64,000 nt of DNA from Strobilurus pachycystidiatus. Its lineage: Eukaryota > Basidiomycota > Agaricomycetes > Agaricales > Physalacriaceae. A program made the translations under genes and the position numbers. This document shows positions 1 through 11,685 of this stretch, in pieces. Position 1 is the stretch's first letter, and each line of letters opens with the position of its first letter. The stretch is from the NCBI GenBank assembly GCA_019915135.1, contig JAHLMK010000002.1:1922001-1986000 (forward strand), read 5' to 3'. The notes beneath the pieces were generated by a model. That model had not been told where the DNA came from and made no database searches. It saw only the letters and a list, made by a program, of their open reading frames with translations.

Positions 1-122
1 CTGGCGAAAGGCTTCAATAAAAGAAGATGAGACTGGCAAAAGAAATTGAGCGCACAGTATCACCGACGACGACAACGGAGTCCTCACCGTCGCTCTCGCC
101 AGCTGCCACATCGTCAGCCCAA

Positions 123-901
123 TTAAAGTACTCCGTCCATCGCGACGTCGCCGTCTCCCGTCTCGGCTCGTTTCTCCATGGCCTCAGTAACGACCTCGGG
201 CGATTTCTTCGTCTTCTAAGCGAAGACATCCAGAGGTTACAGTAGGAAACCGACGAGTAACGAACGGACATACCTTGCCTTTCTCAACCTTGTCCGGCTT
301 GAAGTAAGCGTTATCCGGATGCATAGGGTGACCCGGGGACAGGCCAGGGAAGTGGGCGTTAGACGCCTTCTTGCAGCTGCTCACCAAAGGTTGGAGGATA
401 TGAGCGATGTGGTGCGTCGGCGTCTGAGGGTGAATCCCCAGCAGGTGTACCAGCATCCCTACATAGAGGCGAAGGTTGAAAAAGAACACCGCCATGTCCG
501 TCGACACCTTGGAACCATTTGGAAAGGTGCGAAGGTCATGGGCGACGGCCTAAAGAAAACAAGGACAGGATGAAGTCAGGATCAGGAAAAGAACACAGCG
601 AAGGAGTACACACAAGGACTCTCTCCATGATCTTGTCAACATAGCCGGTGATCTCCAGTGCCACGTCGGGATTCGAACACGCCTTCTTGAGGTCCAGACG
701 ATGGACCTTGGGAATGATGAGCGTAAGATGCATGCCGAGGTACATAAGGAAGTCGGGTGTGTTGGCTGGAGGGTCGTAGTCGAGCGCATAAGCGACAAGA
801 CCAGCGCCAAGGTCGCGCGTAGTGATCAGGTCCTTCGCGGACGGAACGTGCGGCGTTGTGGGAAGCAGTTTGGCGATGGGAGTCCAAGTTTTGGGAGCCA
901 T
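123..901 (-). CDS. hypothetical protein, 218 aa, three exons
   Basis: I do not recognise this protein. Three exons read continuously on the minus strand: 901-614, 549-274 and 215-123. Both introns (about 64 and 58 nt) are phase 0, start GTGTGT or GTATGT and end TTTAG or CTTAG. The product is 218 aa, begins MAPKTWTPIAKLL and ends in a charged tail with KKTKKSPE and GDGDVAMDGVL. The middle is hydrophobic and His-rich (a stretch near VFFFNLRLYVGMLVHLLGIH), but there is no clear signal peptide and at most one membrane-like segment. The start at 901 is supported by a TATA-like box about 50 bp upstream. The translated join is clean in all three exons, so it is probably a real gene restricted to related fungi. 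No function is assigned. Confidence 0.6.
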
Positions 902-948
902 GATAGAATAAAGGCAGGAATGAAAGGTCTGAGGACAAGTCCCAGGAC

Positions 949-956
949 CTTTTATA
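949..956 (-). promoter_or_regulatory. TATA box of the 218-aa orphan gene
   Basis: On the minus strand this reads TATAAAAG. It lies about 48-55 bp upstream of the ATG at 901, a usual distance for a TATA box with a short 5' UTR in basidiomycetes. Confidence 0.45.
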
Positions 957-3900
957 ACGGAACGAAGTTAGGCAAAAGAGGGTCCATCGGGCGATAGAAA
1001 CCAAAAGGGGACTTCGTCACAACGGCCTGGTACCCAGGATAAAGGTTCTGAACCACCAAGGACTATGTCGCGGACGACATTTCATAAGTCAAGGGGAGAT
1101 GATACGCAGGGTACTATTCCAGTACTAGAAACGGGGAATTTTGCGATTCCTGAACAGCCCAAAGACCTTAGGAACCTCCAGTCAAGTACTTAGGATAGAG
1201 CACGCAGGAGTTACTGCCTTGACGCGGGCAAGCCTCCAGGACAAGGTCCAGGCGCCTTAACAAGTCCTTTAGGACAGGCGCGATCGGAACCTTCGATCAC
1301 CTTCATCCGAATATCCTTATCCGCGCGTTGGATCCCTTTCAAGATCCCGTACCTTTGCGTGTACCTTGTACTACAGACAATGTGCTATAACCATTCGCAC
1401 CCAAGGAGGGTCCAAAGGTCTCCAGGCGGTTCAGTTCGAGCGACCCAAGACCTGCGCACCTCAACCCAAAGACCTGGAAGGTCCCGAAATAGTTCAAGGA
1501 CGTCACAACCCTTTTGGGGAAACAATCTTCGGAGCTGTCAAAGACTCCGAACCGACGCCTTCCGCTATGCCGATCGATCATGATCCACGATCAAGGACCA
1601 CCCCGAAAGCAGGGTGTATTACCACTTTAAGAAAGCACTCCCCTGTAGTGTCTGCGCTCGAAAGGACGTTCTTAACGATCTCCATCCAACCTATCCACAA
1701 GAAAGCAGGTGTCCGTAGGACCTTGCAACATAAAGATACCTAAGGATCGAAGTCCTTATCGGACCTTGATCTCCTGGGCACAAGGATTGTACCATACCGC
1801 CAAGGTGGCGTATATGGCTAAAGGACCAAGCGGCCTGTCCGCAGTTGTTTCGACCAGGGATAGCCAATAAGAATCCAGCACTTGTATGACTCGAAAGTCC
1901 GATGTATCCGATCCTAGAATAGATGCTTACTCAGTAGGAACCCACCAGTAGTATAAAAGGGCCCAAAGGACCCATATTTCGGTAGCTTAGAGCCCCCTCC
2001 AGTAGCCGCTAGTCAGACGCAGCCGTTGTAGTGAATCTATCTCGAGTTTCGACTCATTTCTGCAAAGTACCCAAAGACCCCAAAGACCTTTCCAAGATTT
2101 AAAGACATCAGGTGTTGCCAAACTCCTTGAAAGACTCGAAAGAACCTTATTCCGACGTACCAAGTCAAGTACCAACGAATCTACTTGGTGTTAGAACCTT
2201 GTATTCGCAAGAAGGCCGGTTTGCAAGTGGTTCTGCCCTGCACTCACGCTCTTTCGTGAAGTACTTCCCTTTGAGGGATAAGTCGAGTTTGAACGAGTGT
2301 TGTCAACGTCTGAGACACCTTTCGGAACCTTTGGTCCCGGTGCAAGACACTAGAAGTTTGGTTTAAGTGCAAGAAGGAGTCCTTATCGTTAGCAGTCCAG
2401 TGGCGTAAAACCTGCGGTAGCGGCCTGACGATTCCAAGACAAAGTCCTTGTACACCAGAACACTTGATAGGTAGAAGCTACATTGCCTCGCGCTGTTTAA
2501 GGTCTTCATACGTCAAGAGGTTCGGCCTACGACTTCAAGGTTTTCTTGTGTCATTTCGATCAGAATCCCTACACCCCCAAAAACAACTCGTAGTTTAACT
2601 ACAGCGATTCGGAATACATCTCTATTTCTCCATTACCCAAAAGCACCTTGTTCTCTCGAACCTTTGTGCACCCCATCTCCCTTACAAGGAGTGTTAAGTT
2701 GTGATAAGGATTGATAGTGTGGTTAGACAATAGCTTCTTTTTCAGAGGTCTATTCCGAACTTGCACATCACCGGGAGAAGACATTGTCAACAGGGACAGA
2801 GTGTGTAGCTAACAGCGCCAACAGACACCGAGAGATCATGACAATCCAATAGAGATACGCCCACTGGGAAGCCCATTGCCCATCCGTCTGGATGAGAATG
2901 ATAATGACAAGAAGGTAAGCTCAGACCAAGTCCATATCACGATGCACTCACCTGGGATTTCCCGGGAAGCTTATTACGGATTGGCCATCTAGCGCCCGGG
3001 CCTGACCTGAATGAAGGTAAGTTTGCCATTCATGATGAGTTGTGTTGGGACTGACCTTGGAATTACAGGCTTCTCAACGGCATGCATATCCCGACCACAG
3101 GTAGCCGTGTTAGCTCCATTTGCATGTTGATGCTAATTCCCCAGTCAACGTTGCTAATTTCCCAGTCGACGTCAGCGTAACGGTACAAGGATCCTTGCAA
3201 GTCTAAAATTCATTCTTCTTCTCCAGTTATTACCGCATTTGGGCAGCCAATCTGCTTTGTAAAGATGAGTATTAACTCACAAATAAAGAGTGCTTGCGAC
3301 TTACGTGCTGTAATTCACGTAGACGGGTAAATGTGGAGTCTGACTACAGTAGCCTTGTATCCAATAACATAGATTTGGGACAGCTCACATTTGAAAGGGC
3401 TGAGTACGGTGAGCGTTAGCGTTTACTTGATGGATTTTTGGCTGACTTGCAAGATGGCTCGTGAATGCAGTGCACCATTGTTGTGAGTTTGACGGATTCT
3501 ATGAGCAATCACTACTGTGATGAAGTCACCATATATGACACGACTAAAGTCCAACATCTCTGCAGAATGATTAATCCTTCGCTCTGCGCGCTGACAAGAA
3601 CCAGACAAGAAAGAGCCAGAATTAGCCAGATTGTCCTGTAGGCTCCCGTCAGTGCTCTACTACTTATTATGTCATTTTGTGCTTCTGTGTTCATGACCAC
3701 AGGCTTTGGGCCGGCGCTAGAGAGCTTCACCAGTCTTGACTCGAGAAGACTCGGACTTGTACTCACGAGTCACGGCCAAAATCCGTGCCCGTGACTCGAG
3801 CCAAGACTTGCCACTGCAAGGACTTGGGTCTCGCAAATTGAGTACTCACAGATCAGACAAGTACTTATCAGTTTTCTGAGTCCTTGTAAGTACTCACACT

Positions 3901-4191
3901 ACTCTCGTAAGCTCGCCTCAATCAGAGTCAAGCACAACGAATCCCCCCGAGCAATTGTGCATGGGGCCTCAGCCGAGCATGAGTACCTCAATGATGGAGG
4001 TATAAGGAAGTAGGGAGATGGAGGGCGGACTGGGGCCCCGGGGCAATTGGGTAATATGAGTTGTGAGCAAGGGTGGCAAGGATGGCGGCAGGGTGGTAGG
4101 TGGTGGTGGTGGGTGGTGGATCATGGATCATTGTGAGGTAGACGGCGAGTACAACACCAGCTCACTTGCTCCGAGTCACATTGACAAGTCT
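957..4191. other. gene-poor region rich in AAGGAC/GTCCTT
   Basis: No reading frame here looks coding: all are short, without recognisable domains or convincing splice joins. Between about 1,050 and 2,450 the hexamer AAGGAC or its complement GTCCTT recurs about ten times (for example near 1058, 1263, 1497, 1593, 1661, 1752, 1830, 1945, 2380 and 2443), and the related AAAGAC/CAAGGT also recur. By chance fewer than one such hexamer is expected in that length. The sequence may be a decayed repeat or transposon relic, or a long intergenic transcript. From 2,500 to 3,700 I see nothing notable. Confidence 0.5.
3735..3808. repeat. imperfect inverted repeat (foldback)
   Basis: The 10-mer CGAGTCACGG (3766-3775) is matched by its exact reverse complement CCGTGACTCG (3789-3798), separated by 13 nt. 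Looser complementarity extends outwards through CAGTCTTGACTCGAG on the left and GAGCCAAGACTTG on the right. The nearby sequence up to about 3,910 is full of GACTCG and AGTACTCAC words. It could be a small foldback/MITE remnant. Confidence 0.45.
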
Positions 4192-4260
4192 GGAAGCTTG
4201 AGGAGGGCCCCTCCTTGAAGGAGAAGCCAAGGCCCGTGTGTCCGGGATCTCCACTTCCAG
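4192..4260 (+). repeat. 66-bp direct repeat, copy 1
   Basis: This unit starts GGAAGCTTGAGGAGGGCCCC and ends GGGATCTCCACTTCCAG. It matches the unit at 4326-4391 over its whole length with a few substitutions and a short indel. Its core contains the palindrome GGAGGGCCCCTCC. Confidence 0.7.
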
Positions 4261-4325
4261 GCCATATCAGGACAACAGCTGAGACAAAGAGGTGAGGAAG
4301 AGGCAGACAACAAGCACCACACACT

Positions 4326-4391
4326 GGGAGCTTAAGGAGGGCCCCTCCAAGGAGGAGCACAGGCCCGTGAGTCCGGGATCTCCACTTCCAG
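4326..4391 (+). repeat. 66-bp direct repeat, copy 2
   Basis: Second copy of the unit at 4192-4260, starting GGGAGCTTAAGGAGGGCCCC and ending with the same TCCGGGATCTCCACTTCCAG. The two copies are about 134 bp apart start to start and lie about 190-380 bp upstream of the CTP1 start codon. Confidence 0.7.
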
Positions 4392-4577
4392 TGAGGGTGA
4401 ATGTTGACTGCGAGGAGATGATGGCGGTTGAAGAGAGAAAGGATATTTGATCAAAATTATAAAATGAAACTAAATATACCAATTAGGAAGTTGGTGTTCG
4501 AGGTCCTGTATCTGCCGATGAAGGTCCATCACTCGGCAGAGAGCATACCACTCCGGCCTTCCATACCTCTGACCATC

Positions 4578-6777
4578 ATGGCTGAATCATACTCGAGCGT
4601 GAAGATGCGCGAACGAGACAAGGCGCTCATGGAGAAGCACCGCGTTGAGCTCGCTGCCCGCGATGCGCGCTACGAGCGGCTCAAATATCACAACGCGGAC
4701 ATTATGAGAAATCAGCACGACGAGGCAGCCAGAGCCCAACGATTTGCCCAGGTGCTGGGCTTCCGCGACATTCAAGAGGCTCTCTTGGTAGTGGATCTTG
4801 CGGACCACGAGGTGTCATACAAAGGCACAGTCGAGCTAGTGGAGTCGCTGAGAAGAGAGCTCGAGGGTCTGCGCGCCGAGAACACGGAGATGGCGGAGAC
4901 ACTGGCCGACTCCAAGGCGGCGGACAAGGAGAAAGACATCCGGATCAAAAAGTGCGTGTCCTCTCTGGTTGTGATTGTTCATTCTCCTCACCGAGCACAC
5001 AGGCTTGAGCTGGAGGTGGCGCAATTGCAGTCGCGTTTTGAAGCGCAGTCCGCAAAGATGGAGCGGCAGGCCATCACGTTCAAACGGGACTTGGCCAGAT
5101 GGCGAAATTTGAAGAAGGCCCTCTGGGAACCGGACCAAAGCAAGGCCGCCGATGTATTCAGGAGGAATCGCGATATGCTCGTGAAGATGCTTTCCAATAG
5201 GGACGAGAACAGTACGTTGCCACTCGCTAGACCGAGAGCTGCTATCTGACGCCGGAGCCCCAGAACCATGTTATGAGGATTATGAAGATGACAAGGAGAA
5301 CGACCCAACGCCGCCAGAGTTCACTAGATCACCGCCTAGTAGCCCGACGCGCCGGAAGACCCCTCGTCCAGCTTCTTCGCCCTTCGCCTCAACTTCGAAA
5401 CACACAGTAGAGTCTATCCGCGGACCCGGCTTCACGACACCTCTCTTTCAGTCAACTCCGACGTGTGTTCTCTTATCACGCGTCTGTCTAGCCTCTCACG
5501 CGTCGCTCTAGGAAAAGAAAGAAAACGGGTGGCGACATACTTGCTCCAGACTCTGATTCCGAAACTGAGAGTGATTCCAGAGGTGAGCGCATTTTCACAA
5601 GTGAAATACTGTCGTTGATATCTTCGTAGTTACTACTCCGACGAGAAGTACGAGCCCGTTGAAGCTGCTGAATACCCCAAGTATGTAACTCAGACCCTCG
5701 CCTGGCGTTATGCTTATGCAGCCCAGAGACGAGCCCAGCGAAGAAGAAGGGTACATGGAAATACAAGTGTAAGTACTTGAAGCCCACCCCCCAGCCGCTA
5801 TCAAACGTATGTCCAGCACCGTTCGATGAGGATATCAAGCCAATACCTCCAGCTGATCGTGTATGGGACTCTCCTCGTAAGCTTCCGCCACGACTGCTGC
5901 CAATTGCTAAAATGAACCGCGCAGGGAAGCAAAGAACGAATCGGCCTATATCGAAGTGTTCGTATCACCTACTTCCCAAAGATCGGTTAACTGAACATTG
6001 TATTCAGCGCCTTTTGACACGGATATGGATATCTCGGATAGACCACGAAAGATGCGACGCTTGAGTGAAGAGCTTGCACCACGTACATCGCTGCGCTTGC
6101 AGACAGGTTCAGTGAGCAGCCCACGACGATTGAAGACTCGCCGGCCTGCTATCAAGAACGAACCCAAGGACGACGACACCTTGCCCTTTGCCTCTACCTC
6201 TGCGTCGACGTCGAAACTTCAGAGGAAATCCAGGGACTCGACGACCACCATCGACTACTCAAAGTACAAAGGCCGTGGACGCTACTCAAATGCCAATGCC
6301 ACCAGTACCGCTAAACCAGCAAACGGCGATGCGCACAATACTACCATAAACTCCGCCTTTGCCATCGATCCGTCACGGAACGACGGACTTGACTACGCAT
6401 ATGAAGAAGTCGTCAGAGGGAAGGAGAAGCGCCGGAACCTCCACGGGGGAGATTGCGAGTGCTGCAAGGATTACTACGAGGGTGTGGGCCCTATGCCACA
6501 GAGGCTGGAGATGCCCATGTGGAAGAGCCCTGATCCGAAGAAGAAGAAGACAACGTCGCAGTCCCTGTCTCCTGCGTTGTTGACGCCACGGAGAGCGCAC
6601 AAGAAGGGTATCTCGCGACACAGACATCAGTGGCAGCAGGGCGGGACGCCGCCGGATTATTGGAACATTGGGTTTCCGGACACGCAGGAGGTTGATAGGA
6701 TCAACGAGAAGGCGAGGGATATGAGGGAGAAGAGGTGGGATGAGGTCAAGAAGGACGGGAGGTATGTGAGGCGTTAG
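4578..6777 (+). CDS. CTP1: Ctp1/Sae2/CtIP DNA-end resection factor
   Basis: Cofactor of the Mre11-Rad50-Nbs1 nuclease that starts resection of double-strand breaks in the nucleus. Nine exons join in frame to 602 aa: 4578-4951, 5003-5211, 5264-5462, 5512-5582, 5630-5680, 5727-5768, 5817-5876, 5925-5957 and 6008-6777, with introns of only 46-52 nt. The first 230 residues are a charged coiled coil, as in the tetramerising N-terminus of the family; the middle is disordered, Ser/Pro/Arg-rich. The C-terminal domain gives the identification: a CxxC in GGDCECCKDYYE, the basic RHRHQW, then GTPPDYWNIGFPDTQEV, matching the CxxC/RHR/PPxxFW block of CtIP-Sae2 that binds DNA; the TP in this block is a possible CDK site. 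ATG 4578 is preferred to upstream in-frame codons because the coiled coil starts there. The two tiny-exon junctions (5727-5957) are the least certain. Confidence 0.85.
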
Positions 6778-7187
6778 GACACTATCATGCTTGAACCGGA
6801 GTTGGACTTTATACCTGGCCATTTTGCATTACTACTCTTGAGCAGATGCTTGTATTCCGTGTGGATGATTCGATACTGTACCTCTGACAGCGCGACGAGT
6901 GGAGGTGTTGAGGAACTGAACAGAGTCTATAGACAATCAGTCAAGAGGCGGAGCCTCATTGCGGTGGACAACCCTTGAGATCACTGTGGCACGCCTTTGT
7001 TTACGAGCATGTTTGGTGATGGACGTCCCCTGAGAAGGTCAAATGTGGACGTCGACGTCGAAGCCGCGCGTGATGGGTGCACAGCGCGTGCTCGACGGCA
7101 AAATTCGCAGCGAGCACATGGTGCTCGTCGTCGTCCAAAGACAAAAGCGGTCGACATCACGCGGTTCTCCTCTCGCCTTCATCCACC
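6778..7187. other. intergenic, CTP1 to aminopeptidase
   Basis: 410 bp between two genes on the same strand. It must hold the CTP1 3' UTR and the promoter of the aminopeptidase. I see no strong TATA box or RNA gene. Confidence 0.5.
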
Positions 7188-9454
7188 ATGCCGTCCGACC
7201 CAACCTCGCAGTCCAACTACGACGACATCTACAGCGAGCACGTCTTGCTAACCTGGAGCATCGACTGGGACACGCGGATCGTAACTGGCTCCGCGACGCA
7301 CGACTTGGTCGTCAGCAAGGACGGCGTCTCCGAGGTTATGTGCGTGTGCCCCTCATCGTCGCCGCCCGACTATCCGACTGACGGCGCGCAGATTTGACAC
7401 GCTCGACCTCGCCATCGACAACGTCAAGGCCGCCGGGGCCGCCGCTACCGCAAGTATTCCACTGTGACGCCCGCATCGCTCCATCTCACCCATCGCAGCA
7501 TGAGGTGAAAGCGAAGCACGCCGTCATGGGCTCCGCGCTGCATGTCGCGCTACCTGCAGGGCTCAAGGCGGGCGACAAGGTCCAGGTGGAGACCGTCTAC
7601 TCGACGACCGACGGCTGCATCGCGCTGCAGTGGCTCGAGAAGGAGTGCGTACCATCGGCCCGCCCTCATCGACGACATGCGACGCTGACAGCTATGCAGG
7701 CAGACGCAGGGCAAGAAGTTCCCGTACCTGTTCAGTCAGTGCCAGCCGATTTACGCGCGGTCGCTGCTCCCCGTCCAAGGTCCGTTGCACTGGTCAAAGT
7801 CACCCAGTAGTTTATTCCATCCCAGACACGCCATCCAAGAAGATCAAGTACACCGCCGTTGTCACGTCGGTCCTCCCCGTCCTCCTCTCCGCCATCCGCC
7901 AGTCGCCGCCCTCCGACGGTCCCGCCCACGATGGCAAAGTCATCGGGAAGGATCTCGTCACATATACCTACCACCAGCCTGTGCCCATCCCCTCCTACCT
8001 TATCGCCATCGCCTCGGGTAACGTCGCTTACCGCGCCTTCAAGACGCCCGAAGGCAAGACATGGAGTGCTGGCCTCTGGGCTGAGCCGGAGGGCCTCGAA
8101 GCCGCGTTCTGGGAGTTCAGTGAAGACACGACGCGCTTCATGGTCCAGGAAGAGGAGATTGTCGGCGATTACCGCTTTGGCGTATACGACCTTCTCGTTC
8201 TCCCTCCATCGTTCCCTTACGGCGGCATGGAGAATGCTTGTTTGACATTCTTGACTCCAACTCTCCTCGCCGGAGACCGGTCCCTTGTTGACGTTGTCGC
8301 CCACGAGTTCACGCACTCGTATTTCGGGAATGGAATCACTCATGCGCATGCGTCTCACTTCTGGCTCAACGAGGGCTGGACAACTTACATGGAACGCGTT
8401 CTCCTGCACTTCATCCACTCCCCAGCCGATCGCGACTTTTCCTACATCATCGGCTCTGCATCGTTGAAGGAGGCTCTCGGACTCTACGCCAACACTCCCA
8501 AGTACCAGCGGTTGGTAATTGAGTTTGAGGAAGGCGAGGATCCGGACGACGCGTACAGTACCGTTCCCTATGAGAAGGGATCCAACTTCCTACTACACAT
8601 TGAGCGTACGCTTGGTGGACTGGATGTGTTCCTGCCGTATGTGAAGGACTACTTCAAGACGTTCATGGGCAAGAGCATCGTGACGCAGCAGTGGAAGGAT
8701 CACTTGTATGGTTATTATGCGAAGAACGGTGGTGAGGAGATGACCAAGAAGCTGGATACCATTGATTGGGATGTAAGTTTGTCTCTGGCAGTTTGCTACA
8801 CATGCTGACGAAATTGTAGGCATGGTTCCACGGTGAAGGGACCTCACTTCCGGTTGAGATGACCTACGATACGACTCTTGCCACCAAGGCATACCAGCTG
8901 GCTGAGAAGTGGGACGCGTCCAGGGATACTGAAGTCGCGCGACTGAGCTTCAGCTCGCAAGACATCGACTCGTTCAGCTCCCTCCAAAAGAGTGCGTCTA
9001 CTAGTCTCCTAGGCTCCCTACATTTTAACATGCCCTCACAGCCGTCTTCCTCGAAAAACTCGCCACCTACCCTCCCCTCCCTGGCGGGCACATCATCCAC
9101 CTCGGCGCCCTGTACGCCTTCTCGCGCACTTTGAACGCCGAGATCCGGTCCCGCTTTTACAAGATCGCCCTCGCGCACCACAGTGAGGCATCGGACAAGT
9201 TTGCGGTGCACGCGGTGAACTGGGTGAGCGGGAGCGACACGGGCGCTGTGGTGGGGCGGATGAAGTTTTGCAGGGATATGTTCAGGCTGGCGTTCAAGCT
9301 GGATCCGGGACTGGCGAAGGGGACGTTTGAGAAGAGCAAGATGGGCTTCCATCCGATTGCGAGGAGGTTGATAGAGAAGGTGGGTGGTTTTTTCTTGCCT
9401 TTGTCTAAGTGTGTGAAGGTTGACTGTGTTCACTAGGATTTGGGGCTCGTTTGA
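7188..9454 (+). CDS. LAP2: leukotriene A4 hydrolase-type M1 aminopeptidase
   Basis: Zinc metallopeptidase of family M1, LTA4H/Lap2 branch, expected in cytosol and nucleus; trims N-terminal residues from peptides and in relatives also opens epoxides. Eight exons (7188-7339, 7392-7449, 7499-7644, 7700-7779, 7826-8772, 8820-8991, 9042-9379, 9437-9454) join exactly in frame to 636 aa, close to the family size. Near residue 276 is the exopeptidase motif PYGGMENACLTF; near 305 is the zinc site HEFTHS, followed by the third ligand in HFWLNEGWTTYMER (the family more often has HEISHSW). The C-terminal helical domain ends DLGLV, like the family's GKDLKVD end. Intron 2 (7450-7498) starts GCAAGT and appears to be a GC-AG intron. 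It ends only 79 bp from the convergent transporter gene. Confidence 0.9.
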
Positions 9455-9533
9455 AGCAAACAAGATTTGAGAAGTAAGAAGTGTGTGTACGATCTTTTGG
9501 TTTCAGGGAAATGCTACATATTGGCTACATCAT

Positions 9534-11685
9534 TCAACCACTGGAAGACTCGGTTTTCTCGTGTATTGTGCTGACACCATTTGCATCCTTGTCGGCTGTG
9601 ATAGAAGCTTTAGGTCCATCGAACAGCGCCGCCGTTTCCTCGAGGGTGAGGCCTTTTGTCTCGACAACGTCTGACATTTATGGTCAGGATGGAACAACCG
9701 TCACTCGATATGACTGAACGCGTACACATGTACAAGAAGACCGCTTCGAATCCGATCCAGCATGTGTAAATTACCTGCGGCGACTAGTCACAGAAGAACT
9801 TTCCACGAAAGGGTGAATGACGAACGAAGAACTGCCAGCCAATGGCATCTGCATCCTCCGGTCAGTGAAGAAGGGCGGAAAAATACATCAACGACGTACC
9901 TAGCGCAATTGGATTGACATAGCTGTTGAACACGATCATTGCAGAGATTGCTATAGCAAAGACATTGTACCCCTTCGCCCTCAGCGAGAACGGCAGAATC
10001 TCTACGGAGTATGATACAATGAGAGGGTGCAGCCCGACGCTGAATACCTCAGTTGAGCATATTTACATGCATTCAAGTCCAGGACGACGCTCACTCAAAT
10101 GCAGCATAGGCCATGAAGAGAAATGCAACAAACGCATGCGCCGCCGCCGCCGATCCTGTCTCCGAGAAAACCGCGTAGCACGCCGTGTTCGCTGCGAAGG
10201 ACGCGAACAGCCCGCATATCGATGTGAGCAGGAGCCTACGCCGCCCGACGCGTTCAGAGAGGCACGCGCCGAGGAGCGCCCAGAGGAGGTTCCATATCGC
10301 GAAAAGGGCGTTCAAAAGGAGCTTGTATCGGTGAGCTGGTGAAGAATTGCAGTGCACCAGTGTACTGACCTGCGTGGAGGCTTTCGTGATCCCGATTTTG
10401 TTGAGGATGACGTTCAGATAGAAGGAAGCGACGTTGATGCCGGACCACTGGGAACAGATGGCGAGCCCCACGATTATGCGCACGCGCCGAAGGCCGCCAC
10501 GCGTCGTGAAGAGGGTCTTGTATCCCGTTTGAGCTTTCCATACAAAGCTTGTGTGAGTGTTGCTATCAGGATGGGATGGGAACTGAACTGAACCTCCCCG
10601 CTCCTCCTCTATCGCGTCCTGGATATTCTGGAACTCTAGGCGTACCAGTGGGTCGTTACTGAGTGCCTCTGTGATACCGGCATAGACCTGGGATTGAAAC
10701 ACGCTACTTACCGATCCCCATCAGCGTGATACCACGCTAGCACCTCGAGTGCTTCCTGTCGCCGCCCCTTACTCGACAGCCACCTGGGAGATTCTGGGAC
10801 AAACCATATCAAGAGGATTTGCATGAGAGCCGGGAAGCCTTGAAGCACGGATGGGACCCGCCACGCCCAGGAAGTGGGGATGCGATATGTACCAAAGATC
10901 GTCCAGGCAGCGCTACACGACGCATGAAGTGTTAGTGTTAGACACCGAAGAAGAGCTTGGAAAAACGCACATCACTGATCCACTATACCAAAGAGCGTTA
11001 TAGGTGGCCGAGAGCTGCGCGCGGTGTGGTGGGTAGGCGAGTTCTGTGACGAGGATCGGGGCGGCGTTACCTTCGGTTCAAACCGTTGCGTTAGCATAAT
11101 GGCGCGAAGTTGGGAACACGGATACGGACCGTTGAATGTCATCCCAAACCCAATCAGGAACCTCGCGCTCATGAACATCGCAATGGACGTGCTGAATGTC
11201 TGTAGGATTGCGCCACCCGCCATGATGAGGGCCCCAAGGAGGATGGTATAGCGTCGCCCGATGCCGTCAGTAAGGTAGGGCGCAAACGGGTATGCGGCCA
11301 GAGAGCCTATGCTCTGTGCCGGTTAGATGCCAAAGAAGAAAGACGAGATAGCCAAGCACCAGGATAGCAACCAAGATCCCGAGACGCCCTCCGCTGGGAT
11401 CATCAAAGTAAGACGACCATTGGCGGAGTGATTGGACACCGTTCATCATGCTCTCGTCGAAACCGCATGCCGAAGAGCTGATGAGGCTGATGGGGACTTG
11501 TGAATCCGAGAAGTTCAAAAGTGAGAGAGAATTTACAGGAGAAGGATCCAGCCATTGAGCTGTGCTAGTCTACGAAACCATATGTGAGGAGAATTTGGAA
11601 GGATGGAATATGAGTAGTACCTGGCGTTGTTGTACCACCTCCGTCGCGGGTTCACGAGCTGTTGATAGCCACTGTGATGATCCAT
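9534..11685 (-). CDS. MFS sugar transporter (lactose permease-like)
   Basis: Twelve-helix plasma-membrane transporter of the major facilitator sugar-porter family, of the branch often named lactose permease in fungi. The ATG at 11685 gives MDHHSGYQQLVNPRRRWYN, then RLAQLNGWILLL, FDESMMNGVQSLRQW and FDDPSGGRLGILVA. Further family marks are GRRYTILLGA, MSARFLIGFGM, PESPRWL, the GITEAL loop, SQWSGINVASFYLN, SERVGRRRLLL in the second half, PFSLRAKGYNVF, and a C-terminal VETKGLTLEETAALFDG. At least eight introns are needed; the last has a weak donor (GTCATA) and joins YMYAF to NVVETKG. Substrate cannot be read from sequence. It faces the M1 aminopeptidase tail to tail. Confidence 0.85.

Noticed and set aside
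660..690. tRNA-like TTCGAATCC on the minus strand
   Set aside because: Lies in the orphan exon; no acceptor or D-arm pairing found around it.
7732..8418. 228-aa minus-strand frame inside the aminopeptidase
   Set aside because: Antisense shadow of a conserved exon containing HEFTHS; no own motifs.
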